DNA from: Ramlibacter sp.
GTDB taxonomy: Bacteria; Pseudomonadota; Gammaproteobacteria; Burkholderiales; Burkholderiaceae_C
Reading direction: 5' to 3'
Length of the DNA stretch: 64,000 bases
NCBI GenBank assembly: GCA_016713005.1
Contig: JADJPY010000011.1
Span: 593,001 to 657,000 of the forward strand
Shown: positions 9,197 to 17,482 of the stretch, piece by piece
Layout: each line of letters starts with the position of its first letter
Position numbering within the stretch: position 1 is the stretch's first letter
The notes under the pieces: generated by a model
Seen by the model: the letters and a program-made list of their open reading frames with translations, nothing else
Told to the model about the DNA's origin: nothing
Databases searched by the model: none
Program-made: the position numbers and the translations under genes

Positions 9197-10117
9197 GTGT
9201 GCCGCATAATTCCGGTTGCAGTGAATCAGAAAATCGATCAGAGACTGAAGCTCACGCTGCGCCAGCTGGAGGTGTTCGCGGCGGTGGCGCGCGGCGGCAC
9301 GACGCGGGCCGCGGCTGACGAGATCTCGCGCTCGCAGTCGGCCGCGAGTAACGCGCTCGGCGAGCTGGAGGCCGTGCTTGGTGCGCAGCTCTTCGACCGG
9401 GTGGGCAAGAAGCTGGTCATCAACGAGAATGGGCGGGCCCTGCTGCCGCGCGCGGCCGGAATCCTGGAGCAGGCGGTGGAGACGGAAGCCCTGTTCACCG
9501 CGGCCCATGCGGCGTCGCTGCGGCTGGCCGCCAGCTACACGATCGGCGAGTACCTGCTCCCGGTGCTGATCGCCAGGTGGAAGCAGGCGAACCCGCGCAG
9601 CCACGTGCTGCTGGATATCGCCAACACGCATGACGTGTTCGAGCGGGTCGCCTCGTTCCGCTCCGACATCGGTTTCATCGAGGGGACCCACAGCCACCCG
9701 GAGCTCTCGGTCAGCAAGTGGCGCAGCGATGAGATCGTCGTGGTCGCCGCCGCTGGCCACCCGTTGGCGGAACGCCGCGCCGGCGCACGCCAGCTGAACC
9801 ATGCCACCTGGGTCCTGCGCGAACCCGGCTCTGGCACTCGGGAAGCCTCGGACCGCTGGCTGATCCCGCATCTGACACAGATGGAGGTGGAGCTCGAGCT
9901 GGGGAGCAACGAGGCGGTCAAGCGCGTCGTGGCCGCAGGACTGGGCCTGGGGTGCCTGTCCCGGCTGGCGGTGAAGGAGGCGATCGCCGAGGGGTGGCTG
10001 GTGGAGCTTGCCACCACCCTGCCCCCGATGCAGCGCACCCTTTCCATCGTGCTGCACCGGGCGAAGAAGCTGGGCGCCGCAGCCGAAGGGTTCCTGCGCC
10101 ACTGCACGACGGACTGA
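9197..10117 (+). CDS. YeiE-like LysR-type regulator
   Basis: The N-terminal winged helix reads TLRQLEVFAAVARGG, then RSQSAASNALGELE, LFDRVGKKLVINENGR and AAGILEQAVETE. The effector domain contains SDIGFIEGTHSH, WVLREPGSGTRE and AGLGLGCLSRLAV. From memory these segments line up with E. coli YeiE through most of its length, and YeiE-type proteins have been reported to sense sulfite. Transcribed away from soeABC-sulP, it is the likely activator or sensor for that operon. Translation could begin at GTG 9197 or GTG 9221; the family alignment starts just after the second, and neither has a strong ribosome-binding site. Length (298-306 residues) is normal. Confidence 0.8.
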   Translation: MCRIIPVAVNQKIDQRLKLTLRQLEVFAAVARGGTTRAAADEISRSQSAASNALGELEAVLGAQLFDRVGKKLVINENGRALLPRAAGILEQAVETEALFTAAHAASLRLAASYTIGEYLLPVLIARWKQANPRSHVLLDIANTHDVFERVASFRSDIGFIEGTHSHPELSVSKWRSDEIVVVAAAGHPLAERRAGARQLNHATWVLREPGSGTREASDRWLIPHLTQMEVELELGSNEAVKRVVAAGLGLGCLSRLAVKEAIAEGWLVELATTLPPMQRTLSIVLHRAKKLGAAAEGFLRHCTTD

Positions 10118-10138
10118 CACGGCCCGAGGACGATCGAT

Positions 10139-10163
10139 TATTCAGGTCAATGCGACCTGAATA
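10139..10163. promoter_or_regulatory. Perfect inverted repeat, 10-bp arms, upstream of the gene at 10205
   Basis: Arms TATTCAGGTC and GACCTGAATA are exact reverse complements separated by AATGC. It lies 22 bp after the LysR stop and 42 bp before the next ATG. No T-run follows, so it looks more like an operator (dimeric regulator) than a rho-independent terminator, though a terminator role for lysR is possible. Confidence 0.5.
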
Positions 10164-10204
10164 TTGCGTTCTCTCGAACTTCAGGCGGGCGCTATGCTGT
10201 CCGT

Positions 10205-10615
10205 ATGCGACCCGACGTGGGGCCCACCGCCTGCCTCTCCTTCGAACCCGACGAAGCTCGCCGCCTGCTGTGGCTGCCGCTCGCTGTGCGCCACAAGCTG
10301 GACGGCTGCGGACTGCGGCTGTCGCTGCTCGAGTGGCAAGCGCTGCCGCTGGACACGCGTGCGGAACTGCTGCACCTGCCTGCCGGGGCGGACTTCGCGC
10401 TGTGCGCGCTCCACGCCGGCGCCAGCCGCGACACGCGCCTGCGGCAACCGGTGCGCCTGGAGGCTTACGAGGTCGCCCAGGCGCTGGACTGCGATGCCGC
10501 CGCAGCCGGTGCTTGGCTCGCGGCTGCGACGCCGTTTGCGCACTATGTTCTCAGCAGGCGGAATCGGGCTGAAACTTGGGTGGCCGCCGGCGGAGTGGGG
10601 CTCGCTGCGCGGTGA
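10205..10615 (+). CDS. Nitrate-reductase-associated protein family (Nitr_red_assoc-like)
   Basis: The 136-residue protein contains LWLPLAVRHKLDGCGLRLSLLEWQALPLDTRAELLHLP, read here as two parts (LWLPLAVRHKLDGCG and LRLSLLEWQALPL), which match the short family often annotated as nitrate reductase associated protein. Its biochemical role is not known. No nitrate reductase genes lie nearby. The last ~25 residues run over a decayed carboxylase remnant in another frame, so the C-terminus may be replaced by foreign sequence. The ATG at 10205 follows a perfect inverted repeat that may control it. Confidence 0.6.
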   Translation: MRPDVGPTACLSFEPDEARRLLWLPLAVRHKLDGCGLRLSLLEWQALPLDTRAELLHLPAGADFALCALHAGASRDTRLRQPVRLEAYEVAQALDCDAAAAGAWLAAATPFAHYVLSRRNRAETWVAAGGVGLAAR

Positions 10616-10812
10616 AGGGGACGCGTACAAGCGCGAATCAGTGCGGCGGCCGATCCCAAGCAACGCGAACGCGAGCTGGAGGCGGAACTGAGCGAGCTCA
10701 CCTCCTCGTTCCTCACTGCAGAAGCCTTCAGCGTGGAGGACAATCATCGACCCGCGTGACACGCGGCGGTAGTGTGCCGCCTCATCGATGCACGCGCAGT
10801 CGCGCATGCACA
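10577..10812 (+). pseudogene. Decayed C-terminus of an acyl-CoA carboxylase carboxyltransferase subunit
   Basis: Three frames together give a recognisable carboxyltransferase tail: WPPAEWGSLRGEGDAYKRE, then ADPKQRERELEAELSELTS plus SFLTAEAFSVED, then IIDPRDTRR and finally CRLIDAR. In biotin-dependent acyl-CoA carboxylases the ending 'AEAFGVEDIIDPRDTRR..CR.ID' closes the beta subunit. At least two frame changes and an in-frame stop separate the pieces, and nothing upstream of the tail remains. It partly overlaps the end of the gene at 10205 in another frame. Confidence 0.65.
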
Positions 10813-10832
10813 GGTTCCTCATGCGTGCGGAC

Positions 10833-11589
10833 TCAACGTCCCAGCAGGGCTGAGGCGGCGATGCTGACGCCGGTGGCGAGAAGCAACACGCACACGATCC
10901 TGAGCACCGTCTCGCGTCGCCAGCGGGGGGGATAGCGTCGCAGCAGCCAGGACGTCCCCAGCACCGCAGGGGCGGCGAGCAGGATCATCTTCAGCGCAAG
11001 CAGGCTGAACTGTCCCGTTGCCAGGACGACGACAATCCGCATCACGCTCATCGTGGTCAGCGCGGCGACCAAGGTGGCCCGCAGGGGCTTCCATTGCCAT
11101 GGGCTGTCGGTAGAAGTGGTACACAAGCGGGGGGCCGCCGGCCGAAAACAGGCCGCCCAGCAGTCCCGAGAGCAGGCCGAAGCCGCCGAACCAGATGCCG
11201 CTGGACCGTACTGGCAGCACGTTTCCCGGCCGCAACATGGTGATCGCGCACGCGAAGATGGTCACGCCGAGCAGCACGCCCAATACGGTCATGACGTTTG
11301 CGCTCAGCCACTGTAGCAACAGCACACCGGCGAGAACCCCCGGCGCGGATCCAGCCACCGCCTCGCGATAGGCAGTACGGTCGACGTGTCTCAGCGAGGT
11401 GCGCAGCATTGCCGCCGCGCCCAGCACGGCCAGCGTGGTTGCCACGTTCGCCAGGTCCGTCACGGGCGCAAGCTGGAACAGGCCGGCGAGCCCAAGCAGT
11501 ACCAGCACGAACGCGAAGCCTGTCAGCCCCTGCGCCAGGGTCGCGACCACCACGAAAGCGATGAACAGTGCGACCTGGGCGCCGCTCAT
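10833..11589 (-). pseudogene. TauE/SafE-family sulfite exporter-like membrane protein, one frameshift
   Basis: Starting at ATG 11589 (preceded by GAGAGGGGCG), the protein MSGAQVALFIAFVVVATLAQ runs through several membrane helices, with the TauE/SafE-like segment GFGLLSGLLGGLFSAGGPP. The frame changes by one base in a C-run near 11092, after YHFYRQPMAME; the other frame resumes LRATLVAALTTMSVMRIVVV and ends SALLGR at 10833. Total length (~251 residues) is normal for the family. Members export sulfite, sulfoacetate or related organosulfur anions. Its position next to a sulfite dehydrogenase module fits, but it is separated by two unrelated genes. The lesion is a simple homopolymer change and could be an assembly error. 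Confidence 0.75.
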
Positions 11590-11941
11590 GCGCCCCTCTC
11601 GCCAGGAAAGTGCAACCCCGGGCGACCGGAAATGATCTGGAGTGTCCTCAGCACCTGAATGGCTTGCCGAACCAGCGGGGTGTGCATTCGTTGCATGTCC
11701 AGCGTTCAAAGGTGTTCACCATTGGACAGCATTCGATCTCGAGGCTTATCGCGTGCCGAACGCTCGCGGAAGGCATCTAGCCCTCGCTCAATGTTCAGTC
11801 GGCAGCGTGGCTCAAGCTTCGCTCCGCGACGATACCTGGGCATTCGTCACGTACGAACTCGCCGTTTGGCCAACACTCCGCGACATTGCAAGCCGCCCAT
11901 CAGGAGCATTCGCGTTGTGAGCAACCTCTTGGCTGCGCCAT
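11590..11941. other. No recognisable gene
   Basis: This 350-base stretch lies between the TauE-like start and the end of the dioxygenase beta-subunit gene. Short open frames exist on both strands but none has a recognisable protein or ribosome-binding site. It probably holds the promoter of the TauE-like gene. Confidence 0.4.
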
Positions 11942-12409
11942 CTACAGCGGCAGATGCGTAAATGCATCGAGGACGCGTGTCTCCAGTTGCACCCGATGGA
12001 CGCTGAAGCGCCAGCCGCTCCCGACCCGCACCAGCTCGTCAAGGTAGCGGCCCACCACGAAGAGGCTGGTCTCCCCTGTTGGCAGGGTGCGAAATACCGA
12101 GAAGGCCGTTTGCCCTCGCGCCGCGTCACCCGTCACGCTCACCAGCGGCGGCCCCAGCACGTGCAGACGCTTGGCCGGATCACGCACGTGTCTCGGCACC
12201 TCCGAGATGGTTTTTTGCAGCAGCGGCAATTCCTGCTTCCACCATGCCAGCTCCTTGCCAAGCTCAGTGCTGTACGCGGTGATCTCGTACAAGCCATCCG
12301 AATGGAACTGCTCCAGCCATTCGGAAAGCTTCTCGGCGTTCAACAGCGCGGCCGTGCGCTGGATGAACTGCTGCACCTCGAACGCGTCCAGAAGATTCTC
12401 GTAGCTCAC
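11942..12409 (-). CDS. Ring-hydroxylating dioxygenase beta (small) subunit
   Basis: This 155-residue SnoaL/NTF2-fold protein has typical beta-subunit segments: VQQFIQRTAALLNAEKLSEW, LYEITAYSTELGKELAWWKQ, then RHVLG-like RLHVLGPPLVSVTGD and VGRYLDELVRVGSGWRF. The GTG at 12409 was chosen because AGAGGTG sits at ribosome-binding distance and an alpha-subunit remnant ends exactly there (GTGA overlap). Beta subunits are structural partners in alpha3beta3 oxygenases. Its alpha subunit is now only a 38-codon stub, so this copy is probably without a partner at this locus. Confidence 0.8.
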   Translation of the reverse strand: MSYENLLDAFEVQQFIQRTAALLNAEKLSEWLEQFHSDGLYEITAYSTELGKELAWWKQELPLLQKTISEVPRHVRDPAKRLHVLGPPLVSVTGDAARGQTAFSVFRTLPTGETSLFVVGRYLDELVRVGSGWRFSVHRVQLETRVLDAFTHLPL

Positions 12410-12526
12410 AGCGTCACCTCTTGTGCGTGCGCTTCGAACGGTGCCGACGCGCTTCGCCCCATCAGCCGGCTCCACTCTTGATAGTAGGCTCGCAGGTTCG
12501 CGTCGTCCGTCGGATTGAGGTCTTCC
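12407..12526 (-). pseudogene. C-terminal stub of the matching dioxygenase alpha subunit
   Basis: The minus frame reads EDLNPTDDANLRAYYQEW, then SRLMGRSASAPFEAHAQE, and VTL-stop, with the stop overlapping the beta-subunit GTG. This resembles the C-terminal helix of aromatic dioxygenase large subunits. An in-frame stop at 12527-12529 and unrelated sequence follow, so everything upstream has been lost at the boundary with the recombinase locus. Confidence 0.65.
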
Positions 12527-12529
12527 TAA

Positions 12530-13045
12530 TCACCGGGTCATTCTGCGCATGTCGCGCAAGAAGTTGAGGTCTTCTATCGCTGGCACCCGCTGTACGAGCG
12601 TCGCGTAAGGCGCCAGTACAGCGAGCAGCGAGCCAACGGCGACGTGGTTCACGTCGAGGCGTCGCCCGGCATCGTCATCGTCGTGCCGGCATGGATGCTC
12701 GACGCCGTCGCGTGCACGGCCATGGAACTCGGCGCACCGAGAGCGTCGGTACAGGCGCTCGCGGAGTTACACCTGCAGCTGTCCGAGCTTGGACTTCGAC
12801 GAAGCTTCGCCGGTGTTCAACCCACAGGCGAGCAATCCCATGACCCAGTCCCTCCGCACGACGCGCAAGCCGTCGATCGCAGTGCCGTCACGTCCGCCAG
12901 CGCCGCAGCAACTGAGCATGTCGTTCGAGTCCGCCGTGCTGCAGGAACTGAGATCGATCGAGCGAACCAGCGCGGTCGCACACTGGCGCTCCTGCTGCTG
13001 CAAGCGGCCGGCCTGGACGCAGGGGGTGACGATGGCGAACTCTGA
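12530..13045 (+). pseudogene. DUF5372-like protein preceding a serine recombinase, no proper start
   Basis: The frame reads GHSAHVAQEVEVFYRWHPLY, then RRQYSEQRANGDVVHVEASP, then VVPAWMLDAVACTAMELGAP and a segment of leucine-rich helix. This small protein is regularly found just upstream of large serine recombinases in proteobacterial elements; I know no function for it. There is no ATG at the start of the conserved region and an upstream stop lies at 12527, so the beginning appears truncated. The first ATG in frame (12690) would skip the conserved core. The frame overlaps the recombinase start by 14 bases. Confidence 0.5.
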
Positions 13046-14333
13046 ATTGTTGCCGGCCGCCGTTCTGCGGCGCAAGGCGGTCGTTTACGTGCGCCAATCC
13101 ACTCAGACGCAAGTCCAGACCAATCTGGAGAGCCAGCGCCGCCAGTACGACCTGGTGGAGGAAGCGCGACGCCGGGGGTTCGCGCAGATCGAAGTCATCG
13201 ACGACGACCTCGGGCGCTCTGCCAGTGGCATGGTGGCGCGCCCCGGTTTCGATCGGTTGGTTGCATGGCTGTGCGCCGGCGAAGTCGGCGCGGTTCTTTG
13301 CTTCGATGCATCACGGCTGGCGCGCAACGGACGCGACTGGCACCACCTGCTGGAGCTGTGTGGCTTGGTCGAGGCCCGGGTGATCGATCTGGACGGCGTG
13401 TATGACCCGTGTCGGCCCAACGAGCGGCTGCTGCTGGGAATGAAGGGCAGCATCAGCGAATTCGAGTTGGGCGTTCTCAAGGCACGCATGTATGACGCTG
13501 CGCGGGCCAAGGCCCATCGCGGCGAACTGCGCATCAGCGTGCCAGTCGGCTACGTCTGGCACCGAGAGGTCGGCCTCGGGTTCGATCCCGACGCGCGGCT
13601 GCAGGAGGCGATCCGATTAATCTTCGAGCGCGTTCGCAAGCTGGGCAGCGCTCGCCAGGTGCTGCTGTCGCTGGCAGCTGATGGCGTGCACTTCCCGCGG
13701 CCCTCAGACGGCAAGAAGATGGTCAGCTTCGACTGGACGCCGATCCGCTACCGCAAGCGATCAGGCGCAGACCTCGGCACCTGCACCGGATCTGGCCGGC
13801 CTAGCTGACGATCTCGCCGCAGCGTGGAATTCGCCGCATGTCACGATGCGAACGCGCCAGCAGCTGCTGCGCACCCTCGTGAAGGACCTTGAGCATCACC
13901 TCCCATTGCATGGCTGCCGCACGCCCGAAGAGGCGCTGGCCGTCATGCGCAGCATGGCCGGCAAGTGGGCGAGCACATCGCCGCGTCGCTCAACCGCATG
14001 ACGCTTCCGACGGGTCAGGGCAAGACCTGGACCGCGCATCGCGTTGCCTCGGTGCGAATGGTCAATGACATTCGTGCCTACCGCTCCGCGCATCAGGATG
14101 GCGAATGGTTGACGATGTCGGAGGCTGCAGCCAAGCTCGGTGTCACGAATCACTGCATCCGGCGCCTGATCAAGGCAGGGCTGCTGCCCGCCGAACAGGT
14201 CGTCGCGAGAGCGCCGTACCAGATCCGCGCCGACGATCTGCTCGATCAGCGCGTCATCGAGGCTGCCGCGCGAACAGCTCGCCCGTGTCGCATCGATGGC
14301 GGGAATCAGATTCCAATGTTTTCAAGCACTTAA
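13032..14333 (+). pseudogene. Large serine recombinase, internally deleted and frameshifted
   Basis: From ATG 13032 the resolvase domain is clear: AVVYVRQSTQTQVQTNLESQ with the catalytic serine, then DDDLGRSASG, VLCFDASRLARNGRD and GSISEFELGVLKARM, followed by the recombinase domain up to FDWTPIRYR. Then about 250 residues of a normal ~680-residue protein are missing. The frame resumes with LADDLAAAWNSPHVTMRTRQ, then GCRTPEEALAVMRSMAGKW, and after another frame change the DNA-binding end (WLTMSEAAAKLGVTNHCIRR to NQIPMFSST). Both ends of the gene are therefore present, but the middle is gone. It cannot be active. Confidence 0.8.
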
Positions 14334-14345
14334 CGAAAGCGGGCA

Positions 14346-14510
14346 CTATGAGCAGGCCATCACCACCGGCTTCAAGGCGCGTTCGCCCCAGTTGTTGTCG
14401 GCCTCCAGGATGCCGTGCTCCACGAAGGTGTTCAACGCCACCCAGTTGCTCAGCGCGTAGCCGAACGCCTCTCCCAGCGGAGACTTCGGCAACACCGTCG
14501 GTGCGTGCGC
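14346..14510 (-). pseudogene. IS66 transposase (TnpC) C-terminal fragment
   Basis: The minus frame reads VLPKSPLGEAFGYALSNW, then VALNTFVEHGILEADNNW and GERALKPVVMACS-stop. The PLGxAxxYALxNW and DNNxxERAL motifs are the hallmark of the IS66 DDE transposase end. No upstream transposase sequence remains. Confidence 0.75.
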
Positions 14511-14539
14511 GGCCGAATGCCTGCATCTTCAACGAATGC

Positions 14540-14962
14540 GGAGCAGGCGAACTGGAAGGCATCAAGCGACGGCGTTTGGGCAGCCAAGCATGGCAGGAAC
14601 TGTTTCGGCGGCATGCGGAAAGCGGAGAGCCGATCGGCACGTTCTGCCGGCGCGAGGGGGTGAGCGCGCAAGCTATCGGCGCTGGAAGGCCCGTTTGGAC
14701 GAGCAAGCGTCGACGGCGGCGACCAAGTCGCCGAGGGGGGGACGCGCCGAAGCCGGGCGCAGTGACGGCGGCGCCGTTTGTCGATCGGGCGCGCTCGGCA
14801 CGATGCCCACTGCCGCGGGCCGACTCGAGGTGCGACTGGATCTCGGTGGGGGCGCTCGCCGACCCGGACCGCCGGCTCAAAGTGCGGCAGGCGCAGACCA
14901 AGCCGCTGACGCAACAACTGCACGACTGGCCACGCGGCCAATGGTCGATTACAAGATATAGT
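14540..14962 (+). pseudogene. IS66-type accessory gene (TnpA-like) plus a scrap of transposase, frameshifted
   Basis: The pieces read RRRLGSQAWQELFRRHAESG, then FCRREGVSA, then after a frame change SYRRWKARLDEQAS and AGRLEVRLDLGGG. That is the IS66 orf1/TnpA helix-turn-helix accessory protein. It is followed by KVRQAQTKPLTQQLHDW, which resembles part of the IS66 transposase. At least three frame changes are present. Together with the fragment at 14346 it marks a disrupted IS66 insertion. Confidence 0.6.
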
Positions 14963-14974
14963 CAGGAAGGCTGC

Positions 14975-15245
14975 TTTGCTTCACCCCCGACCCGGAGATC
15001 GCGTGGATGCTCCCCGGCATCCCGCCAGCCGACCGTCACGCGAGGTGGCACTGATCCGCATTATCACCTTCCGCGTCGGCAAGATCGCACATGGACATAT
15101 CTACTGGGATCAGCCCTCGTTTCTGGTGCAGATCGGGCTGCTCGATCCGGACAAACTGCCTGTGGTCTGCATCAATGCGGTGCGCAAGGTGCTCCACCCG
15201 AAGCTGCCTTCCAGCCACCTCCTGTCGAGGGGACGTCAGCGCTGA
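14975..15245 (+). pseudogene. C-terminal fragment of a SnoaL/NTF2-like protein
   Basis: Two frames joined near 15041 give DPEIAWMLPGIPPADRHA and then EVALIRIITFRVGKIAHGHI, YWDQPSFLVQIGLLDPDKLP, ending HLLSRGRQR. The segment 'GKIAHEHIYWDQASVLVQLGLLDP' is familiar from dienelactone-hydrolase-associated or ester-cyclase SnoaL proteins. The N-terminal half is missing and one base is lost at the joint. Confidence 0.55.
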
Positions 15246-15273
15246 CGACCTACGCAGCGCGTGCAAACGAGAT

Positions 15274-16164
15274 TCAGGCCGCCAATGCCAGCAGGCGCAG
15301 CGGGTTGTGGACCAGGATAGCTTCCCGCTCCGGCGCCTCGGGAACGAAGGTGGCCAAGGCATCCACCAGCGCGGTGTCCTCCGGCACCCTGGCGGCATCG
15401 AAGTAGCCCGTGTGCGGCCAATCTGTTCCCCACAACAAGCGGTCGGGACGGGCGCTCACCAGCGCCTGCGCCAACGGCGCTACATCGGCATACGGCGCCC
15501 CCTGCCGCGAGATGCGGTCTGCGCCGCTGAGCTTGATCCAGAAGTTGCCGCGCGCAAGCAGCGCGAGCAGGATCTGGAACGGCTCCTGTGCGACACCTCC
15601 TGCTGGGTCCACCCGGCCCAAATGGTCAATGACAACCTGCACCGGAATGGCCTCGAGCCACTCTTGCAGGCGCGCGATGTCGGCACCATCGAAATGAAGC
15701 TCGACGAACCAGCCCAGGGGCGCAATGCAGCGCACCACATGATTGAATACGGTCAGGTCCAACGAGCCGCCGTGCTGCGGGTTGAAGGCGAAGCGCACGC
15801 CGCGTGCGCCGCGCGCGTGCAGCTCGGCGCACGACGCGGGTGAGGCGGACGCATCCAGGCGGACCACGGCTACATAACGGCCGTCGGAGCGCGCCACGGC
15901 ATCCAGGTCGACCGCGTTGTCGAACCCGTGCGTGTTCGCGTGCACCACCCAGCCGCGTGCGAATCCAAGGGCCTCGTGCAGGCGAAGGCACTGCTCCACC
16001 GGTGCGTCGGGCGGCGTGTACTTGCGCTTCGCTCCATACGGAAAGCGAAGTTGCGGCCCCAGGGCGTGAAAGTGCGTGTCCCATGATCCGTGAGGCACAT
16101 GCCATGCAGGGCGCGCCGTCACAGGCCGCGGACCCAGGCAATCAGGGATCGGTTGCTCACTCAT
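15274..16164 (-). CDS. Amidohydrolase-2 family hydrolase, 2-pyrone-4,6-dicarboxylate lactonase-like
   Basis: The 296-residue TIM-barrel protein has the metal-site opening WDTHFHALGP, the barrel segment VELHFDGADIARLQEWL, then VVIDHLGRVDP and LLWGTDWPHTGYFD near the C-terminus. These are features of the amidohydrolase-2 branch that includes LigI, which hydrolyses 2-pyrone-4,6-dicarboxylate in protocatechuate and gallate degradation. The ATG at 16164 overlaps the preceding gene's stop by 8 bases, so it belongs to the ring-cleavage operon. Other lactones of ring-cleavage products are possible substrates. Confidence 0.75.
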   Translation of the reverse strand: MSEQPIPDCLGPRPVTARPAWHVPHGSWDTHFHALGPQLRFPYGAKRKYTPPDAPVEQCLRLHEALGFARGWVVHANTHGFDNAVDLDAVARSDGRYVAVVRLDASASPASCAELHARGARGVRFAFNPQHGGSLDLTVFNHVVRCIAPLGWFVELHFDGADIARLQEWLEAIPVQVVIDHLGRVDPAGGVAQEPFQILLALLARGNFWIKLSGADRISRQGAPYADVAPLAQALVSARPDRLLWGTDWPHTGYFDAARVPEDTALVDALATFVPEAPEREAILVHNPLRLLALAA

Positions 16165-17482
16165 GGGCTGCCTCCGGAATGACCGAACTGGCCTGCTGCA
16201 GCACCGCGGCACACATGGCGTCGGCGCTGCCCAGATAGGTGGCCGGATCCGCCAGCGCCTGCAGTTCAGCGTTCGAAAGCACCTCTACTACCGCTGGAAT
16301 TTCCGCCAGGACGGATTCGAGCGGGACATCTCGCTCTATCGCTGCGCGGCAGGCCTCGTGCACCAGGTCGTGCGCCTGCAAGCGACCGAGCCGCGGCGCA
16401 AGCGCCATCATGAAGCGTTCGCCCAGCATGACGCCCCGCGTGCCGTCCAGGTTGCGCCGCATGCGGCTAGGGAATACCTGCAGATCCTCCAGCAGCAGGA
16501 CGGCCAAGTCCAGGCATCGCTCGGCTGCGATGAACGCGGGCCCGACCACCTGCAGCTCGAGCAGGGCCTCGCCGCTGCGTTCCTGCCGCTGTCGGCCGGC
16601 CAGCAGGACACTCATCGCATTCTGGCCGACCAGCGTCGCCGCGGCGACGGTGTGCGCGCACAGAATGGGATTCGCCTTCAGTGGCAGCGTGCTGCTGGTG
16701 TCCTTGCCACCGGCGTGGGGCTCCGCCACTTCTCCGATCTCGGTGCTGCCAAGTTCCGCAATATCCTGCGCGATCTTTGCCAGGCTGTTGGTCAATCCCG
16801 CAAGGGCTGCCACCCGAACGAACACCTCGTCGCGCATCGCGGCCCAGGTGATCGTCGGTTCGGGCAGGCGCAGACGCCGCATGAACGCGCGCCTCACGGC
16901 CAAGCCTTGCTCCTGCAGCGACGCCAGCGTTCCCGCCGCGCCTGCAAACTCCCCCGGGATGGGGCGCGCGACGGCCGCGCGGACGCGCTCCGCATGGCGC
17001 AGCACGGACGACAGCCACACCGCCGCCTTGAAGCCGAATGTGATGGGCAGTGCGTGGCCGCCGAAAGTCCGCCCGGCCATCACACTGTGACGATGCGACC
17101 GCACCAGCGCAGCCAGCGCTCGCGCCAGCCGCTCCACCCGCTCCAGCACGCCTCTGAATGCCTCGTCGACTTGCAGTGCAAGTGCGGTGTTGACGATGTC
17201 CTGTGTCGTGGCGCCCCAGTGCACGAACCGGCCCGCATCTCCGCACGCCTCCGTGAGCTGCCGCACCAGGGGAGCTACAGCGTAGCCGGTGCGCTGAGCC
17301 TCCTGCCGCACGCGCGGAACGTCGATGGCGTCCAGTGTCGCACCCCGCTCGATTTCGCGCGCCGCATCTTCGGGGATGACGCCGACTTCGGCTTGCGCAT
17401 GCGCGAGCGCCACCTCGATTCCGAGGTACAGGGCCAGAGTCTCGGCCTCGCCGAAGATCTCGCCCGCCGATCGCACACTCAT
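16157..17482 (-). CDS. pcaB: 3-carboxy-cis,cis-muconate cycloisomerase-like (PcaB family)
   Basis: The 441-residue protein belongs to the fumarase/adenylosuccinate lyase superfamily: VHWGATTQDIVNTAL near residue 88, ALPITFGFKAAVWLS near residue 145 and the signature GGKDTSSTLPLKANPI near residue 260, a variant of the usual GSSxMPxKxNP loop. PcaB cyclises 3-carboxymuconate, the product of intradiol protocatechuate cleavage, to 4-carboxymuconolactone. It starts with a four-base overlap with the intradiol dioxygenase gene, which supports that reaction order. The variant signature (TSSTLPLKANP) may indicate a modified substrate. Confidence 0.75.
   Translation of the reverse strand: MSVRSAGEIFGEAETLALYLGIEVALAHAQAEVGVIPEDAAREIERGATLDAIDVPRVRQEAQRTGYAVAPLVRQLTEACGDAGRFVHWGATTQDIVNTALALQVDEAFRGVLERVERLARALAALVRSHRHSVMAGRTFGGHALPITFGFKAAVWLSSVLRHAERVRAAVARPIPGEFAGAAGTLASLQEQGLAVRRAFMRRLRLPEPTITWAAMRDEVFVRVAALAGLTNSLAKIAQDIAELGSTEIGEVAEPHAGGKDTSSTLPLKANPILCAHTVAAATLVGQNAMSVLLAGRQRQERSGEALLELQVVGPAFIAAERCLDLAVLLLEDLQVFPSRMRRNLDGTRGVMLGERFMMALAPRLGRLQAHDLVHEACRAAIERDVPLESVLAEIPAVVEVLSNAELQALADPATYLGSADAMCAAVLQQASSVIPEAAHE

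Noticed and set aside
6229..9318. Very long open frame (over 1,000 codons) on the plus strand opposite soeA
   Set aside because: It is the antisense of a strongly conserved molybdopterin oxidoreductase; composition is biased toward Val/Gln/Arg/His as expected from GC-rich codon shadows, with no recognisable motif.
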